Made by a program: the position numbers and the translations under genes
NCBI GenBank assembly: GCA_036227345.1
Contig: CP109468.1
Coordinates: 5,208,001-5,272,000 of the forward strand
DNA from: Streptomyces sp. NBC_01463
GTDB taxonomy: Bacteria > Actinomycetota > Actinomycetes > Streptomycetales > Streptomycetaceae
DNA: 64,000 nucleotides
Reading direction: 5' to 3'
The notes under the pieces: generated by a model
Databases searched by the model: none
Told to the model about the DNA's origin: nothing
The model's input: the letters and a program-made list of their open reading frames with translations, nothing else
Part shown: in pieces, positions 48,749-58,400 of the stretch
How positions within the stretch are numbered: position 1 is the first letter of the stretch
How the letters are laid out: each line of letters begins with the position of its first letter

Positions 48749-49638
48749 GCGGCAGGCGGAGTCTCGAAGGACAGGTCGTCGTCGTCACGGGCGCGGCACG
48801 CGGCGTCGGCGAACTGCTGGCGCGCAAGCTCTCGGCGCGCGGGGCGACGCTGGCGCTCGTCGGCCTGGAGCCGGACGAACTGAAGAAGGTCTCCGAGCGG
48901 CTGCACGGGGACAGCGGCCACTGGCACGCGGACGTCACCGACCACGAGGCGATGGCGCAGGTCGCGCAGGAGGTCAAGGAGCGCTTCGGGAAGGTCGACA
49001 TCGTCGTCGCCAACGCGGGCGTCGCCTCCGGCGGCCCGTTCGTCGACTCCGACCCGGTGGCCTGGCGACGGGTCATCGAGGTCAACCTCATCGGCGGCGC
49101 GGTGACCGGCCGGGCGTTCCTGCCGGTCCTGATGGAGAGCCGGGGCTACTTCCTCCAGATCGCCTCGCTCGCCGCGATCACCCCGGCCCCGATGATGACC
49201 GCGTACTGCGCGTCCAAGTCGGGCGTCGAGGCGTTCGCGCACAGCCTGCGCGCCGAGGTCGGCTACCGGGGCGTGAAGGTCGGCGTCGGCTACCTCTCCT
49301 GGACCGACACCGACATGGTGCGCGGTGCGGACGAGGACGACGTGATGCGGGAGCTGCGCCAGCGGCTGCCCTGGCCGTCCAACCGCACGTACCCGCTGGG
49401 CCCCGCCGTCGACCGCATCGTGGCCGGCATCGAGCGCCGCTCGCCGCACGTCTACGCCCAGTGGTGGCTGCGCGGCATGCAGTCCGTACGCGGCTACCTG
49501 CCGTCGCTGATCGGGGTGGTCGGCCAGCGCGAGATGAAGCGGTTCGGGTCGCGTCTTGAAGGCGTCGGCACCGGTCTCGTGGGCGCGGGAGGCGCCGCTG
49601 ACCAGGACGAACGTGCGGCGCGCACGCAGCGTGAATGA
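48745..49638 (+). CDS. Short-chain dehydrogenase/reductase of the monooxygenase operon
   Basis: A 297-residue SDR. The cofactor motif is VVVTGAARGVGELLA (TGxxxGxG), NAGVASGG is the NAG element, and the catalytic triad lies in SLAAITPAPMMTAYCASKSG (Ser-Tyr-x3-Lys). Its ATG overlaps the hydrolase stop. A C-terminal extension of about 60 residues (RGYLPSLIGVVGQREMKRFGSRLEG) resembles mycobacterial SadH-type proteins. It could oxidise an alcohol to the ketone that the FMO uses, making the trio a short catabolic pathway (inference). Confidence 0.9.
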   Translation: MSGRRSLEGQVVVVTGAARGVGELLARKLSARGATLALVGLEPDELKKVSERLHGDSGHWHADVTDHEAMAQVAQEVKERFGKVDIVVANAGVASGGPFVDSDPVAWRRVIEVNLIGGAVTGRAFLPVLMESRGYFLQIASLAAITPAPMMTAYCASKSGVEAFAHSLRAEVGYRGVKVGVGYLSWTDTDMVRGADEDDVMRELRQRLPWPSNRTYPLGPAVDRIVAGIERRSPHVYAQWWLRGMQSVRGYLPSLIGVVGQREMKRFGSRLEGVGTGLVGAGGAADQDERAARTQRE

Positions 49639-49726
49639 TCGAAATGCGAGGCATGTCCGGTCGTGTAAGTCTGGTCGAGGCCCCCACGGGGCCATCCCCA
49701 CGCACCCCCACATAGGAGTGAACAGC

Positions 49727-49951
49727 ATGGGCATCGCCGACCAGTTCAAGGACAAGGCGCAGGAGCTTGCCGACCAGGGTCAGAAGAAGATGAAGGGCGG
49801 CAAGGGCGAAGACCGGCGTCAGGGTCAGCGCCAGGACCAGGGCCAGGACCGTCGTCAGGACGTGTCCGACCGTGCCCGCCAGGCGTCCGAGCAGGGTCGC
49901 GACCGCGCCCAGGGTGCGGCGGACGACGTGCGGGAGCGCTTCGACCGTTGA
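49727..49951 (+). CDS. Small hydrophilic CsbD-like or stress-type protein
   Basis: A 74-residue highly charged protein (MGIADQFKDKAQELADQGQKKMKGG ... SDRARQASEQGRDRAQGAADDVRERFDR). It is rich in Gln, Asp, Arg and Lys with an amphipathic helical pattern, and resembles CsbD/antitoxin-like small proteins common in Streptomyces (impression). ATG 49727 has AGGAG 8 nt upstream; the GTG at 49718 is part of that ribosome site. It lies about 90 bp after the SDR gene with no terminator between them, but looks independent. Precise function is unknown. Confidence 0.75.
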   Translation: MGIADQFKDKAQELADQGQKKMKGGKGEDRRQGQRQDQGQDRRQDVSDRARQASEQGRDRAQGAADDVRERFDR

Positions 49952-49980
49952 CGTCGCGCTGCTGAGCGTTGCGTGTCGAG

Positions 49981-50010
49981 GGGCGTACCCGGTTCGTTCC
50001 GGGTACGCCC
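49981..50010 (+). terminator. Hairpin terminator
   Basis: GGGCGTACCCGG (49981-49992) and CCGGGTACGCCC (49999-50010) form a perfect 12-bp stem with a 6-nt loop, then TTCC. Confidence 0.85.
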
Positions 50011-50094
50011 TTCCGCGTGGCGCGGGTGCCCGGCCGCTGCTCGGTGCGGCACGGGCCGGACGGCGAACTGCGCTCGCACAAAAGAACGTTGGCC

Positions 50095-50556
50095 CTACGA
50101 AGTCCGGGCGCGGGGCTCTCGCGGGCCGCGCGGCGGCAGCGTCCGGCTGAAGACGAGATTGGTGGTCGTGCTCCCGAACTCGGCCAGCGCGTCGACGATT
50201 TCCTCCAGGTGCGCCATCGAGGTGGCCGCCACCTTCAGGACGTAGCAGTCGTCCCCGGTGGTACGCAGACATTCCAGGATCTCCGGCCGCTCCCGGAGCA
50301 TCCGGTGCAGCGGCTCGTGCCGGCTCCCCGGGTACTTCAGCCGGACGACCGCCAGGGCCACGTATCCGGCCCGCTCCAGATCCACCTCGGCCCGGTACCC
50401 CGTGACGACCCCGGCCGCCTCCAGCCTCCGCACCCGCTCCGTCGTCGCCGACGCGCTCAGGTTCACCCGCCGGGCCAGCTCCGTGAAGGCGATCCTGCCG
50501 TCCCGCTGGAGCTCGTCGAGTATCGCCCAGTCGGTCGCATCAAGATTCTCGGCCAT
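50095..50556 (-). CDS. Lrp/AsnC-family transcriptional regulator
   Basis: A 153-residue feast/famine regulator. LDATDWAILDELQRDGRIAFTELARRVNLSASATTERVRRLEAAGVVTGYRAEVD is the AsnC helix-turn-helix; the rest is the RAM-type ligand/dimer domain (ALAVVRLKYPG ... VLKVAATSMAHLEEIVDALAEFG). Start ATG 50556 is divergent from the LLM oxidoreductase gene. It likely responds to an amino acid; a target could be the divergent pair of genes. Confidence 0.92.
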   Translation of the reverse strand: MAENLDATDWAILDELQRDGRIAFTELARRVNLSASATTERVRRLEAAGVVTGYRAEVDLERAGYVALAVVRLKYPGSRHEPLHRMLRERPEILECLRTTGDDCYVLKVAATSMAHLEEIVDALAEFGSTTTNLVFSRTLPPRGPREPRARTS

Positions 50557-50650
50557 TCGCGCAGATTACCGGGGGATCCACGGGTGAACTCCGCCCGGAC
50601 AGGCAGGAATCCCTTCTGCCCGCCGGTACGGCCTGGCTAGGCTCGCCCCT

Positions 50651-51502
50651 GTGAAGATCGGAGTGAACGTCCTCAACTTCGGACCCGGCACCGACCCCGG
50701 AGTCCTGCACGACTGGGCCCGGACCGTGGAGGGACTGGGCTTCGACCTGCTGATGGTCTCCGACCACATCGCCATCACGCCCGACGTCGCCGAGCAGTAC
50801 CCGGCCCCCTTCTACGAGCCCTTCACCACCCTGTCCTGGCTTGCCGGCCTCACCACCAGGATCCGGCTCGGCACGACGGTCCTCATCGCCCCCTACCGGC
50901 ACCCGCTGCTCACCGCCCGGATGGCGGCCAACCTGAACGCGCTCAGCGGCGGCCGGCTGGTCCTCGGCGTGGGGGTGGGCTGGGCGCGGCAGGAGTTCGC
51001 GGCCCTCGGCATCCCCTTCGAACAGCGGGGACGACTGACCGACACGACCCTGCGGGACATGCGCGCCGCCTGGTCCGACACGACCGCGTACGGAAGCGGG
51101 AAGATCCCGCTGTGGGTCGGCGGCAACAGCGACGCGGGCATCCGCCGGGCCGTGCGGCTCGGTGACGCCTGGCACCCGCTGCGCTGCACGATGCCCTGGC
51201 TGCGGGAAGCCGCGGACCGGCTGAGGTCGACCGCGTACGAACAGGGCCTCCCCGTGCCCGCCTTCGCTCCCCGGATCGTGCTCCGTCCCGCCCCGGCCCC
51301 GGTCGACGGCCCGCAACGCCTCGCCGGCGAGGGAACGATCGACCAGATCATGGACGACCTCGACCAGCTGCGGCTGCTGGGCGCCGACACGGTCGTCCTC
51401 GACCCGTACAACGGCGACCCCCGCGAGACCAGCAACCCGGAGCCTGCCCAGCAGGCACTCGCCACGGTGGCCGCGCACCTCCAGCTGAAGGAGCAGTCAT
51501 GA
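50651..51502 (+). CDS. LLM-class (F420-type) oxidoreductase
   Basis: A 283-residue luciferase-like TIM-barrel protein. Motifs: IGVNVLNFGPGTDPGVLHDWARTVEGLGFDLLMVSDH, PFTTLSWLAGLTTRIRLGTTVLIAPYRHPLLTARMAANLNALSGGRLVLGVGVGW, and PLWVGGNSDAGIRRAVRLGDAWHPL. The HP-x-x-x-A pattern and length suit the F420-dependent group. GTG 50651 has no ribosome site; TAGGCT at 50638-50643 ends 7 bp before it, indicating a leaderless transcript. The downstream deaminase overlaps its stop. Confidence 0.88.
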   Translation: MKIGVNVLNFGPGTDPGVLHDWARTVEGLGFDLLMVSDHIAITPDVAEQYPAPFYEPFTTLSWLAGLTTRIRLGTTVLIAPYRHPLLTARMAANLNALSGGRLVLGVGVGWARQEFAALGIPFEQRGRLTDTTLRDMRAAWSDTTAYGSGKIPLWVGGNSDAGIRRAVRLGDAWHPLRCTMPWLREAADRLRSTAYEQGLPVPAFAPRIVLRPAPAPVDGPQRLAGEGTIDQIMDDLDQLRLLGADTVVLDPYNGDPRETSNPEPAQQALATVAAHLQLKEQS

Positions 51503-51927
51503 CCACGCCCGACGACCACACCCTCCTCCGGCGCGCCATCGCCCTCGCGGCCGAGGCGCGCGACAGCGGCAATCCACCGTTCGGCTCGCTGCTGACGGGA
51601 CCGGACGGGACGGTCCTCGCGGAGGACCGCAACACGACGCTCACCGACCGGGACATCACCGCACACCCCGAACTGAAGCTCGCGCGATGGGCGGCGAGAG
51701 AACTGGACGCGCCCACGGCGGCGGCCACCACGATGTACACCAGCTGCCAGCCGTGCCCGATGTGCGAGGCGGCCATCCAGCAGGCGGGGCTGCGCCGCGT
51801 GGTGTTCGCCCTGTCCGGCGAACAGCTCCTGGACATCAGGCCGGGCAACGGCCGCCCGCCCGTGCCGCAGGAGGGACCGGAGCTGCTGGAGGAGGTACGG
51901 GCGGTGATGGAGCCGTACTACGGCTGA
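51499..51927 (+). CDS. Nucleoside/cytidine-deaminase-like zinc deaminase
   Basis: A 142-residue deaminase. The zinc site is formed by AHPELKLAR (H-P-E, with Pro where H-A-E is usual) and TSCQPCPMCEAAI (PCxxC). The N-terminus (LLRRAIALAAEARDSGNPPFGSLLTGPDGTVLAEDRN) matches guanine deaminase/TadA-like small-base deaminases. ATG overlaps the preceding stop. The operon partner is the LLM oxidoreductase; the shared pathway is unknown, though degradation of a heterocycle is possible. Confidence 0.88.
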   Translation: MTTPDDHTLLRRAIALAAEARDSGNPPFGSLLTGPDGTVLAEDRNTTLTDRDITAHPELKLARWAARELDAPTAAATTMYTSCQPCPMCEAAIQQAGLRRVVFALSGEQLLDIRPGNGRPPVPQEGPELLEEVRAVMEPYYG

Positions 51928-52011
51928 CCCGCTGCTCTGTGCAGGGGCCGCACGGCAAGGCGGTGTGGTGCGAGCCGCGGGCCCCTGCCGGTACCGGACT
52001 CCTCGCCGGGG

Positions 52012-53841
52012 TCAGACCTTGACCGTCGGGTGGTGAAGGTCGAACCACGCCCCCAGGTCGAGGGTCCGTTCCAGGAGCATCCGCTGCTGCTGGTTCAGGT
52101 CGGCGGCCGGGAGGCTGGTGGCCTCGGTGAGGCGCTCACGGTTGACCAGGTCCGTCGCCGTGTGCCCGGACCGCAGCAGGCCGGCCCCCTGGGACTGGAT
52201 GGCCTCGACATAGGCGGGGTCGAACGTGCCGGGGTATCCGCTCTTCTTGCGGTTGGCGACCGACTCGGGCAGGACGTCCCGGGTGGCTGCGCGCAGCAGG
52301 CTCTTCTCGCGGCCGTCGAAGGTCTTGAGGGACCAGGGGGCGTTGAAGACGTACTGCACGAGACGGTGGTCGCAGAACGGGACGCGGACCTCCAGGCCGA
52401 CAGCCATGCTCATCCGGTCCTTGCGGTCCAGGAGGACCTGCACCATGTGGGTCAGGTGGAGGTAGCTGACCACCCGCATCCGCTGGTCGAGGCCGGTCTC
52501 ACCGTCCAGGAGGGGCGTCTCCGCGACGGCTGTGCGGTAGCTCTCGGCGACGTAGTCGGCGAGGCCGAGGGCGGGCCTGAGGTCCTCGCTGATCTGGCTG
52601 CCCGAATCGACCAGTGAGTTCGAGCCCGCCAGCCAGGGGAAGGTGTCGGCGTACCGCCGCTCGTCGTGGAACCACGGGTAGCCGCCGAACACCTCGTCCG
52701 CCGACTCGCCGGACAGCGCCACGGTGGAGTGGCGGCGGACCGCGGCGAAGAGCAGGTAGAGGGAGTTGTCGCGGTCGCCGATGCCGGTCGGCAGGTCGCG
52801 GGCGCCGACAGCCGCGCGGCGGACCTCCGGGGCCGACAGGGCCGCCCCGTCCAGGACGATGTCCTGGTGGGCGCAGCCCACGTGTTCGGCGAGGGCGTGG
52901 ACGTAGGGGGTGTCCTGGGTGGGCGCGATGTCGATGGCCTGGAAGTGCTTGTCCTGGTCCGGGAAGTCGACGGCGAAGCTGCGCACGGTCTCGCCCTGGG
53001 GTGCGAGATGGATCTGGGACAGAGCGATGAGCGCGGAGGAGTCCAGGCCGCCGGACAGCAGCGTGCAGCGGGGCACGTCGGCGACGAGCTGGCGCTGAAC
53101 GATGTCGTCGAGCAACTCGCGTACGTGGGCGACCGTCTGGTCCTTGCTGTCGGTGTGCGGCTCGGAATGCAGCTGCCAGTACGTGTGGCGGCGGATTCCG
53201 CCGCGGTCGAGGACGATGATCTCGCCGGGCCGCACCTCGTGCATGCCTTCCCAGACAGCGGCGCCGGGGATCTTGGCCCCGGCGAAGAGCACCCGCAGGC
53301 CGTCGAGACCGACGACGGGGGCGACGGCGGGATTGGCCAGGATCGCCTTGGGCTCCGAGCCGAAGATGACGCCGTCCTCGGTCTCGTAGTAGTAGAACGG
53401 CTTGATGCCCATCCGGTCGCGGATCATCACCAGGCGCTCGGTCCGCGCGTCCCAGATGGCGAAGGCGTACATGCCGTTGAGGTGGTCCACGAGCTGCTCG
53501 CCCCACACGAGGTAGCCCCGCAGCACCACTTCGGTGTCGGAGTCGGTGTCGAACCGCTGTCCGGCGCGGCGCAGTTCCGAGCGCAGCTCGGTGAAGTTGT
53601 ACGCCTCGCCGGAGTAGACCATGCAGACCGGGCCTTCGGGGGTCGCCACCGTCATCGGCTGCGCGCCGCCCGGCAGATCGATCACGGCGAGGCGCCGGTG
53701 CCCGAGGGCGGCGTGGGGCGACACCCATACGCCGGTGGCGTCGGGACCACGGCACGACATGGTCTGCGTCATGGCGTCGATGCTGTCCTGGTGTTGCGTC
53801 AGATCGCGGCGGTAGGAGACCCAGCCGGTGATTCCGCACAT
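52012..53841 (-). CDS. asnB: Glutamine-hydrolysing asparagine synthase
   Basis: A 609-residue two-domain enzyme. After Met1 comes Cys2 (MCGITGWV), the glutaminase nucleophile, with RGPDATG and YSGEAYNF. The synthetase part has CTLLSGGLDSSALIALSQ (PPi loop, about residue 257), SGESADEVFGGYPWF and RVPFCDHRLVQYVFN. It is in a single-gene unit with its own upstream region (53842-54056). AsnB-type enzymes also occur as amide transferases in lipopeptide and antibiotic pathways, but no such cluster is here, so primary asparagine synthesis or a cell-wall amidation role is likelier. Confidence 0.92.
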   Translation of the reverse strand: MCGITGWVSYRRDLTQHQDSIDAMTQTMSCRGPDATGVWVSPHAALGHRRLAVIDLPGGAQPMTVATPEGPVCMVYSGEAYNFTELRSELRRAGQRFDTDSDTEVVLRGYLVWGEQLVDHLNGMYAFAIWDARTERLVMIRDRMGIKPFYYYETEDGVIFGSEPKAILANPAVAPVVGLDGLRVLFAGAKIPGAAVWEGMHEVRPGEIIVLDRGGIRRHTYWQLHSEPHTDSKDQTVAHVRELLDDIVQRQLVADVPRCTLLSGGLDSSALIALSQIHLAPQGETVRSFAVDFPDQDKHFQAIDIAPTQDTPYVHALAEHVGCAHQDIVLDGAALSAPEVRRAAVGARDLPTGIGDRDNSLYLLFAAVRRHSTVALSGESADEVFGGYPWFHDERRYADTFPWLAGSNSLVDSGSQISEDLRPALGLADYVAESYRTAVAETPLLDGETGLDQRMRVVSYLHLTHMVQVLLDRKDRMSMAVGLEVRVPFCDHRLVQYVFNAPWSLKTFDGREKSLLRAATRDVLPESVANRKKSGYPGTFDPAYVEAIQSQGAGLLRSGHTATDLVNRERLTEATSLPAADLNQQQRMLLERTLDLGAWFDLHHPTVKV

Positions 53842-54056
53842 GCGAGAACCTCGATTCACTCGATCGAAGAGGGTTGCCCCAGACGACTGTTGCCCTATAC
53901 ATGCAACGAGTCCACGTCGAGTCGCCGATTGCCTGTGTGGCATTTCAGACAGGTAAATTCCTGTTAACGGCAGGTTTCGTGCGGCGCGAAAAACTTTGAG
54001 CCAATCGCGCGACGGGGCTGCGACGAGGCGTTCGCGCCCGGAAGGTCCTGCACGTC

Positions 54057-55067
54057 TCAGCGCAGTCTCAGCTGTTCGCGGAGCCGCTTCACGTGGGCCT
54101 GGATGTCGCGCTCGATGCCGGGCTCCCCGGCGGAAGCCGGGCCGGCGGCGTCGGGGTTCCGGGCGGGGTGGCGGCAGGGTCCGCACAGGCCGTCCCGGAA
54201 CGCCTCCGCCTTGCCGGGCGCGCCGCAGTCGGTGCACTCGGCCATCAGACGGGGTGCTGGAGTGCCGCCCGCCGGTGCGGTTGTCGCGGCGGCGGGCAGG
54301 CGGGGCGGGAGCTTGGTGACGAGGCGCTTCCGGACGAAGCCGAGCGGCGAGTCGACCGTCTCGGGCAGTCCCGCCGTGACGGTGTGGACGAGGTAGTCGG
54401 TGTTCACGCCGCGTGCGAACCATTCGGCGGCCAGCTCCTCCAGCTCCCGGCAGTCGTCCTCGGAGAGGCCCAGGCGTTTGTCGGCGGGGCCCAGGCGGGT
54501 CAGGGCGAGGTAGGCGGGTGACGCGTCCGCCGGGGCGGTGCGCTGCTTCGGTACGACCGGGGCGGGCGGCTCCGGCGCAGCCGCTACGAGCGGTTCGGGT
54601 TCGGCCGGGACCCACGGGGGAGGGGGCGTGGGCGGCGCGGCCACTGGTTGTGGCGCGCGGTGTTCCGCCTCGGCGGTGAGGTATGTGTTCCACCACTCGT
54701 TGTCCCGGGCCGTGCGCGACCAGAAGGTGCGGGTGACCCAGCGGACCTGGTCGCCCTCGCCGACCGCGCACCGCGCGTGGCGCAGGTGTCCGGCCACGCC
54801 CAGGGCCCGCAGCGCGCTGCCGACCGCCATCTGTCCGTACAGCGGCTGGCACTTGGCGAGGGACTTGATGTTCATCGCCGCGCCCTCGGGGAGCTGGTCG
54901 ACGTATCCGGCGATGTACCGCTCCCGCTCCGGGAGGAGCGTGAAGTCGTCGGCCCGGGGCGGGCGCTGGTCCGGGACGGAGCGTTTGCCGTAGCCGGGGC
55001 CGGCCTTCGGGTGCGAGGCGGGGACTGCGGGTGTCGGCAGGGCGGAGCTAAGGTTCTGGATAGCCAC
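54057..55067 (-). CDS. Winged-helix and zinc-finger protein, Streptomyces family of unknown function
   Basis: A 336-residue protein that I recall as a recurring Streptomyces family often labelled MarR-like. Residues about 40-110 (LLPERERYIAGYVDQLPEGAAMNIKSLAKCQPLYGQMAVGSALRALGVAGHLRHAR) look like a winged helix. A Pro/Ala linker follows, then a helical segment (DKRLGLSEDDCRELEELAAEWFARGVNTDYLVHTVTAGLP) and a C-terminal ribbon CTDC ... CGPC that could bind zinc, with a final basic helix. GTG 55067 has AAGGAA about 11 nt upstream. Its role is unknown; DNA binding is likely. Confidence 0.75.
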   Translation of the reverse strand: MAIQNLSSALPTPAVPASHPKAGPGYGKRSVPDQRPPRADDFTLLPERERYIAGYVDQLPEGAAMNIKSLAKCQPLYGQMAVGSALRALGVAGHLRHARCAVGEGDQVRWVTRTFWSRTARDNEWWNTYLTAEAEHRAPQPVAAPPTPPPPWVPAEPEPLVAAAPEPPAPVVPKQRTAPADASPAYLALTRLGPADKRLGLSEDDCRELEELAAEWFARGVNTDYLVHTVTAGLPETVDSPLGFVRKRLVTKLPPRLPAAATTAPAGGTPAPRLMAECTDCGAPGKAEAFRDGLCGPCRHPARNPDAAGPASAGEPGIERDIQAHVKRLREQLRLR

Positions 55068-55432
55068 GAGATCGGTGTTCCTTGGTTTTCGATCTTGGGG
55101 TGAGACCCCGGCCGGTGCTTCAACACCGCGTCGGGGTCGTTACGTTGAGGCACCGTAAGCAGTCGCGACTCTGCGCCGCAAGTCGGTCACAAACGGTCAC
55201 ACTTGCTCGCCGTTACGGGTCGGGGAGGTGGGGGAGGTTTCCCCAACCCCTTTCCTTTACCTGCCGGTTGTCAGGCATCGCTCGAATCCCGACGTTCGAG
55301 ACTCGGGGCGAGCCCCCCGTCACGTACCCACGAAAGAGTGAACAGGGCCTCCGGGGCTCGGGGGCCGGGGCTCGGAGCTCGATGCCCGAGTTCCGATCCC
55401 CGGGCCCCGAGCCCCGAAGCGCCCCGTCGCCC
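55068..55432. other. Intergenic region with a long GC-rich hairpin
   Basis: The right half contains CGGGGCTCGGGG (55352-55363) and CCCCGAGCCCCG (55405-55416), a perfect 12-bp stem with a 41-nt internal region that also folds; it would terminate the tricorn protease transcript. The left half is the upstream region of the winged-helix gene and has a tandem GGTCACA (55185-55200). No gene seen. Confidence 0.6.
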
Positions 55433-58400
55433 CTACCTCGGCGGCAGCGGCGGCCGCCGCCTGTTCGGGGCCGTGTCGTACGTCGGCGGTGTCGCCGGGG
55501 GGTGCGCTGCCAGCAGGTCCAGGGCGACCCGGACCGCGTCGTCCAGTACCGCGTGCCTGCCCTCCGCCCAGTCCAGGGGGGTGCGCAGCGCCTCCAGGTC
55601 CGGTTCCACGCCGTGGTTCTCCACGGACCAGCCGTACGTGTCGAACCAGGCCGCGTTCATCGGGACCGTGATCACCGTGCCGTCGCCCAGGCGGTGGCGG
55701 CCCGTCATGCCGACCACGCCGCCCCACGTGCGCTGGCCCACCACCGGGCCCAGCTTCAGCAGGCGGAACGCGGCGGTGATCATGTCGCCGTCGGAGGATG
55801 TCGCCTCGTCGGCCAGGGCGACGACCGGGCCCCGGGGGGCGTTGGAGGCGTACGAGACGGGCTGGGCGTCCCGGGTGAGGTCCCAGCCGAGGATCGTGCG
55901 GGTGAGTTTCTCGATGACCAACTCGCTGATGTGGCCGCCCGCGTTGCCGCGCACGTCGACGATCAGCGCCGGGCGCGAGACCTCCAGGCGCAGGTCGCGG
56001 TTGAACTGGGCCCAGCCGGAGCCGCCCATGTCGGGGATGTGGAGGTAGCCGCAGCGGCCGCCGCTCAGTTCGCGGACGACCTCGCGGCGCTTGGCCACCC
56101 AGTCCTGGTAGCGCAGCGGGCGTTCGTCGACCAGCGGGACGATCGCCACGCGGCGGGAGCGGCCCTCGCCCTCGGCCGGGCGGAAGGTCAGTTCGACCGT
56201 GGTGCCGCCCGCGGCGGAGAGCAGGGGGTAGGGGCCGGTGACCGGGTCGACCGGGCGGCCGTCCACGTGGGTGAGGACCGCGCCCTCGCGGATGCCCGTA
56301 CCGGCCAGTGGCGAGCGGGCCTTGGAGTCCGATGAGTCGCCCGGCAGGATCCGGGTCAGGGTCCAGTCGCCGTCCCGGCAGGCGATGTTGGCGCCGAGCA
56401 GGCCGATCGCGCGCTGGTAGTGGGGCGGGCCCTCGTTGCGGCGGGCGGGGGAGACGTAGGCGTGGGACGTGCCCAGCTCGCCCAGGACCTCGCGGAGGAG
56501 GTCGGCGAACTCGTCGGGTGTGGCGACCCGTTCGACCAGGGGGCGGTACTGGTCCAGGATCGCCGGCCAGTCGATGCCGCACATGTCCGGCTCCCAGAAG
56601 TAGGAGCGGATGAGGCGCCCCGCCTCCCCGTACGCCTGCCGCCACTCCGCCGGCGGGTCCGCCTCGTGCAGGATGCGGCGCAGGTCCAGGTAGACGGTGG
56701 AGTCGTTGTCGCCGGGCTCGGTCGCGGGGACGGCGCGCAGTTCGCCGTCGTCCATGACGACGAGCCGGGAGGCGTCGCCGCTGACGGCGAACCAGTCGAG
56801 GTGGTCGACGAGTTCGGTCTTCTTCGCCTTGGCGATACTGAAGTGCTCCAGTGTCGGGCGGCCCGACATGTCCGCCGGGTTGGCGAACGTCTCGCCGAGC
56901 GCGCCGGAGATCGGCCAGCGCAGCCAGACCAGCCCTCCGCCGCTGACCGGGTACAGCGCCGAGTACTTGGAGGCGGAGACCGGGAAGGGGGTGACCCGGT
57001 TCTCCAGGCCCTCGAACTCGACGGTGACCGTGGAGCCCTCGGCCGTGCCCGCCTCGTCGGAGTCCACCGGGTCGAGGCCGCCCGCGGCCGGCCGTCCGTC
57101 GGGGGACAGGGCGAAGGGGGACGGGGTCGCGGAGGAGAGCGGGACCAGGTACGGGCGGCAGCCCAGGGGGAAGGAGAGGTCCCCGGTGTGCACGTCGTAG
57201 ACCGGGTCGAAGCCGCGCCAGGAGAGGAAGGCCAGATAGCGCCCGTCGCCCGTGAAGACGGGGTTCTCGTCCTCGAAGCGGCCGTTGGTGACGTCGACGA
57301 TGACCGGGGCGCCGGTCCCCTGGATGCGGGCGAGCTTGATCTTGCGCAGCGAGCGCCCGATGCCTGGGTGCGACCAGGTCAGCCAGGCGCCGTCAGGCGA
57401 GAACGCCAGATCGCGGACCGGACCGTTGACGGAGCGGATCAGCTCGGTGGGTTCGCCGGTGGACGTCTCCTCGTCGGTGTCCAGCAGGAGCAGCCGGCCG
57501 TCGTGCGAGGCGATCGCCAGGCGTTCGCCGTCCGGGTCGGCGATCAGCTCCTGGACCCGGCCGACCAGGCCGGAGGCGAGCCGGCGCGGTGCGCGGTCGC
57601 CGCTGGCCCGCGGCAGGGAGGCGATCTCGATCGCGTCCTCGCCCTCCGCGTCGGTGACGTACGCGACCTGGCCACTGCTGCCGAGCATCTCCGGCAGCCG
57701 TACGCGCACACCGGGGGTGTCCGAGATGGTGCGGGCGGGGCCGTCGCGGTGGGTGAGCCAGTAGAGGCTGCCGCGGACGGACACGGCGCTGGCGCGGCCG
57801 GTCTCGTCGACCGAGAGCGAGTCGACGTTGCTGGCGGCCGGTACCTGGTACGTACGACGTCCCGCGCGCGGGCCGCCGAGGCGGACCTCCAGCTTCCGGG
57901 GCACGGCGTCGGGCGACTCCAGGTCGTCGACCAGCCACACCTCGCCCGCGCACTGGTAGACGACCCGCCGCCCGTCGCTGGAGGCGTGCCGGGCGTAGAA
58001 CGCGTCGTGGTCCGTGTGGCGGCGCAGATCGGTGCCGTCGGGCCGGCAGGAGTAGAGGTTGCCGACGCCCTCGTGGTCGGAGAGGAAGGCGATGCGGCCC
58101 CCGACGAACATCGGGGATGCGAGGTGCCCGTCGATGTCCGGGAGCAGCCGCTCGCCGTGCAGCCACAGCCGTCCCGTCGCCCCGCCCCGGTACCGCTTCC
58201 AGGCGGCGGGTTCGTGCGGCGGTGTGCCGGTGAGCAGCAGGGTGCGCCGCTCGCCTTCGACGTCGGTGACCGCGATGTCGGAGACCGGGCCCCACGGCAG
58301 CCGGCCGCCGGGGCTGCCGTCGGTGGGCACGCTGTAGGCCCAGGAGAAGTACGAGAACGGCTGGTTGTGCGAGGACACGGCGAGGATCTGCGCGGCGTCG

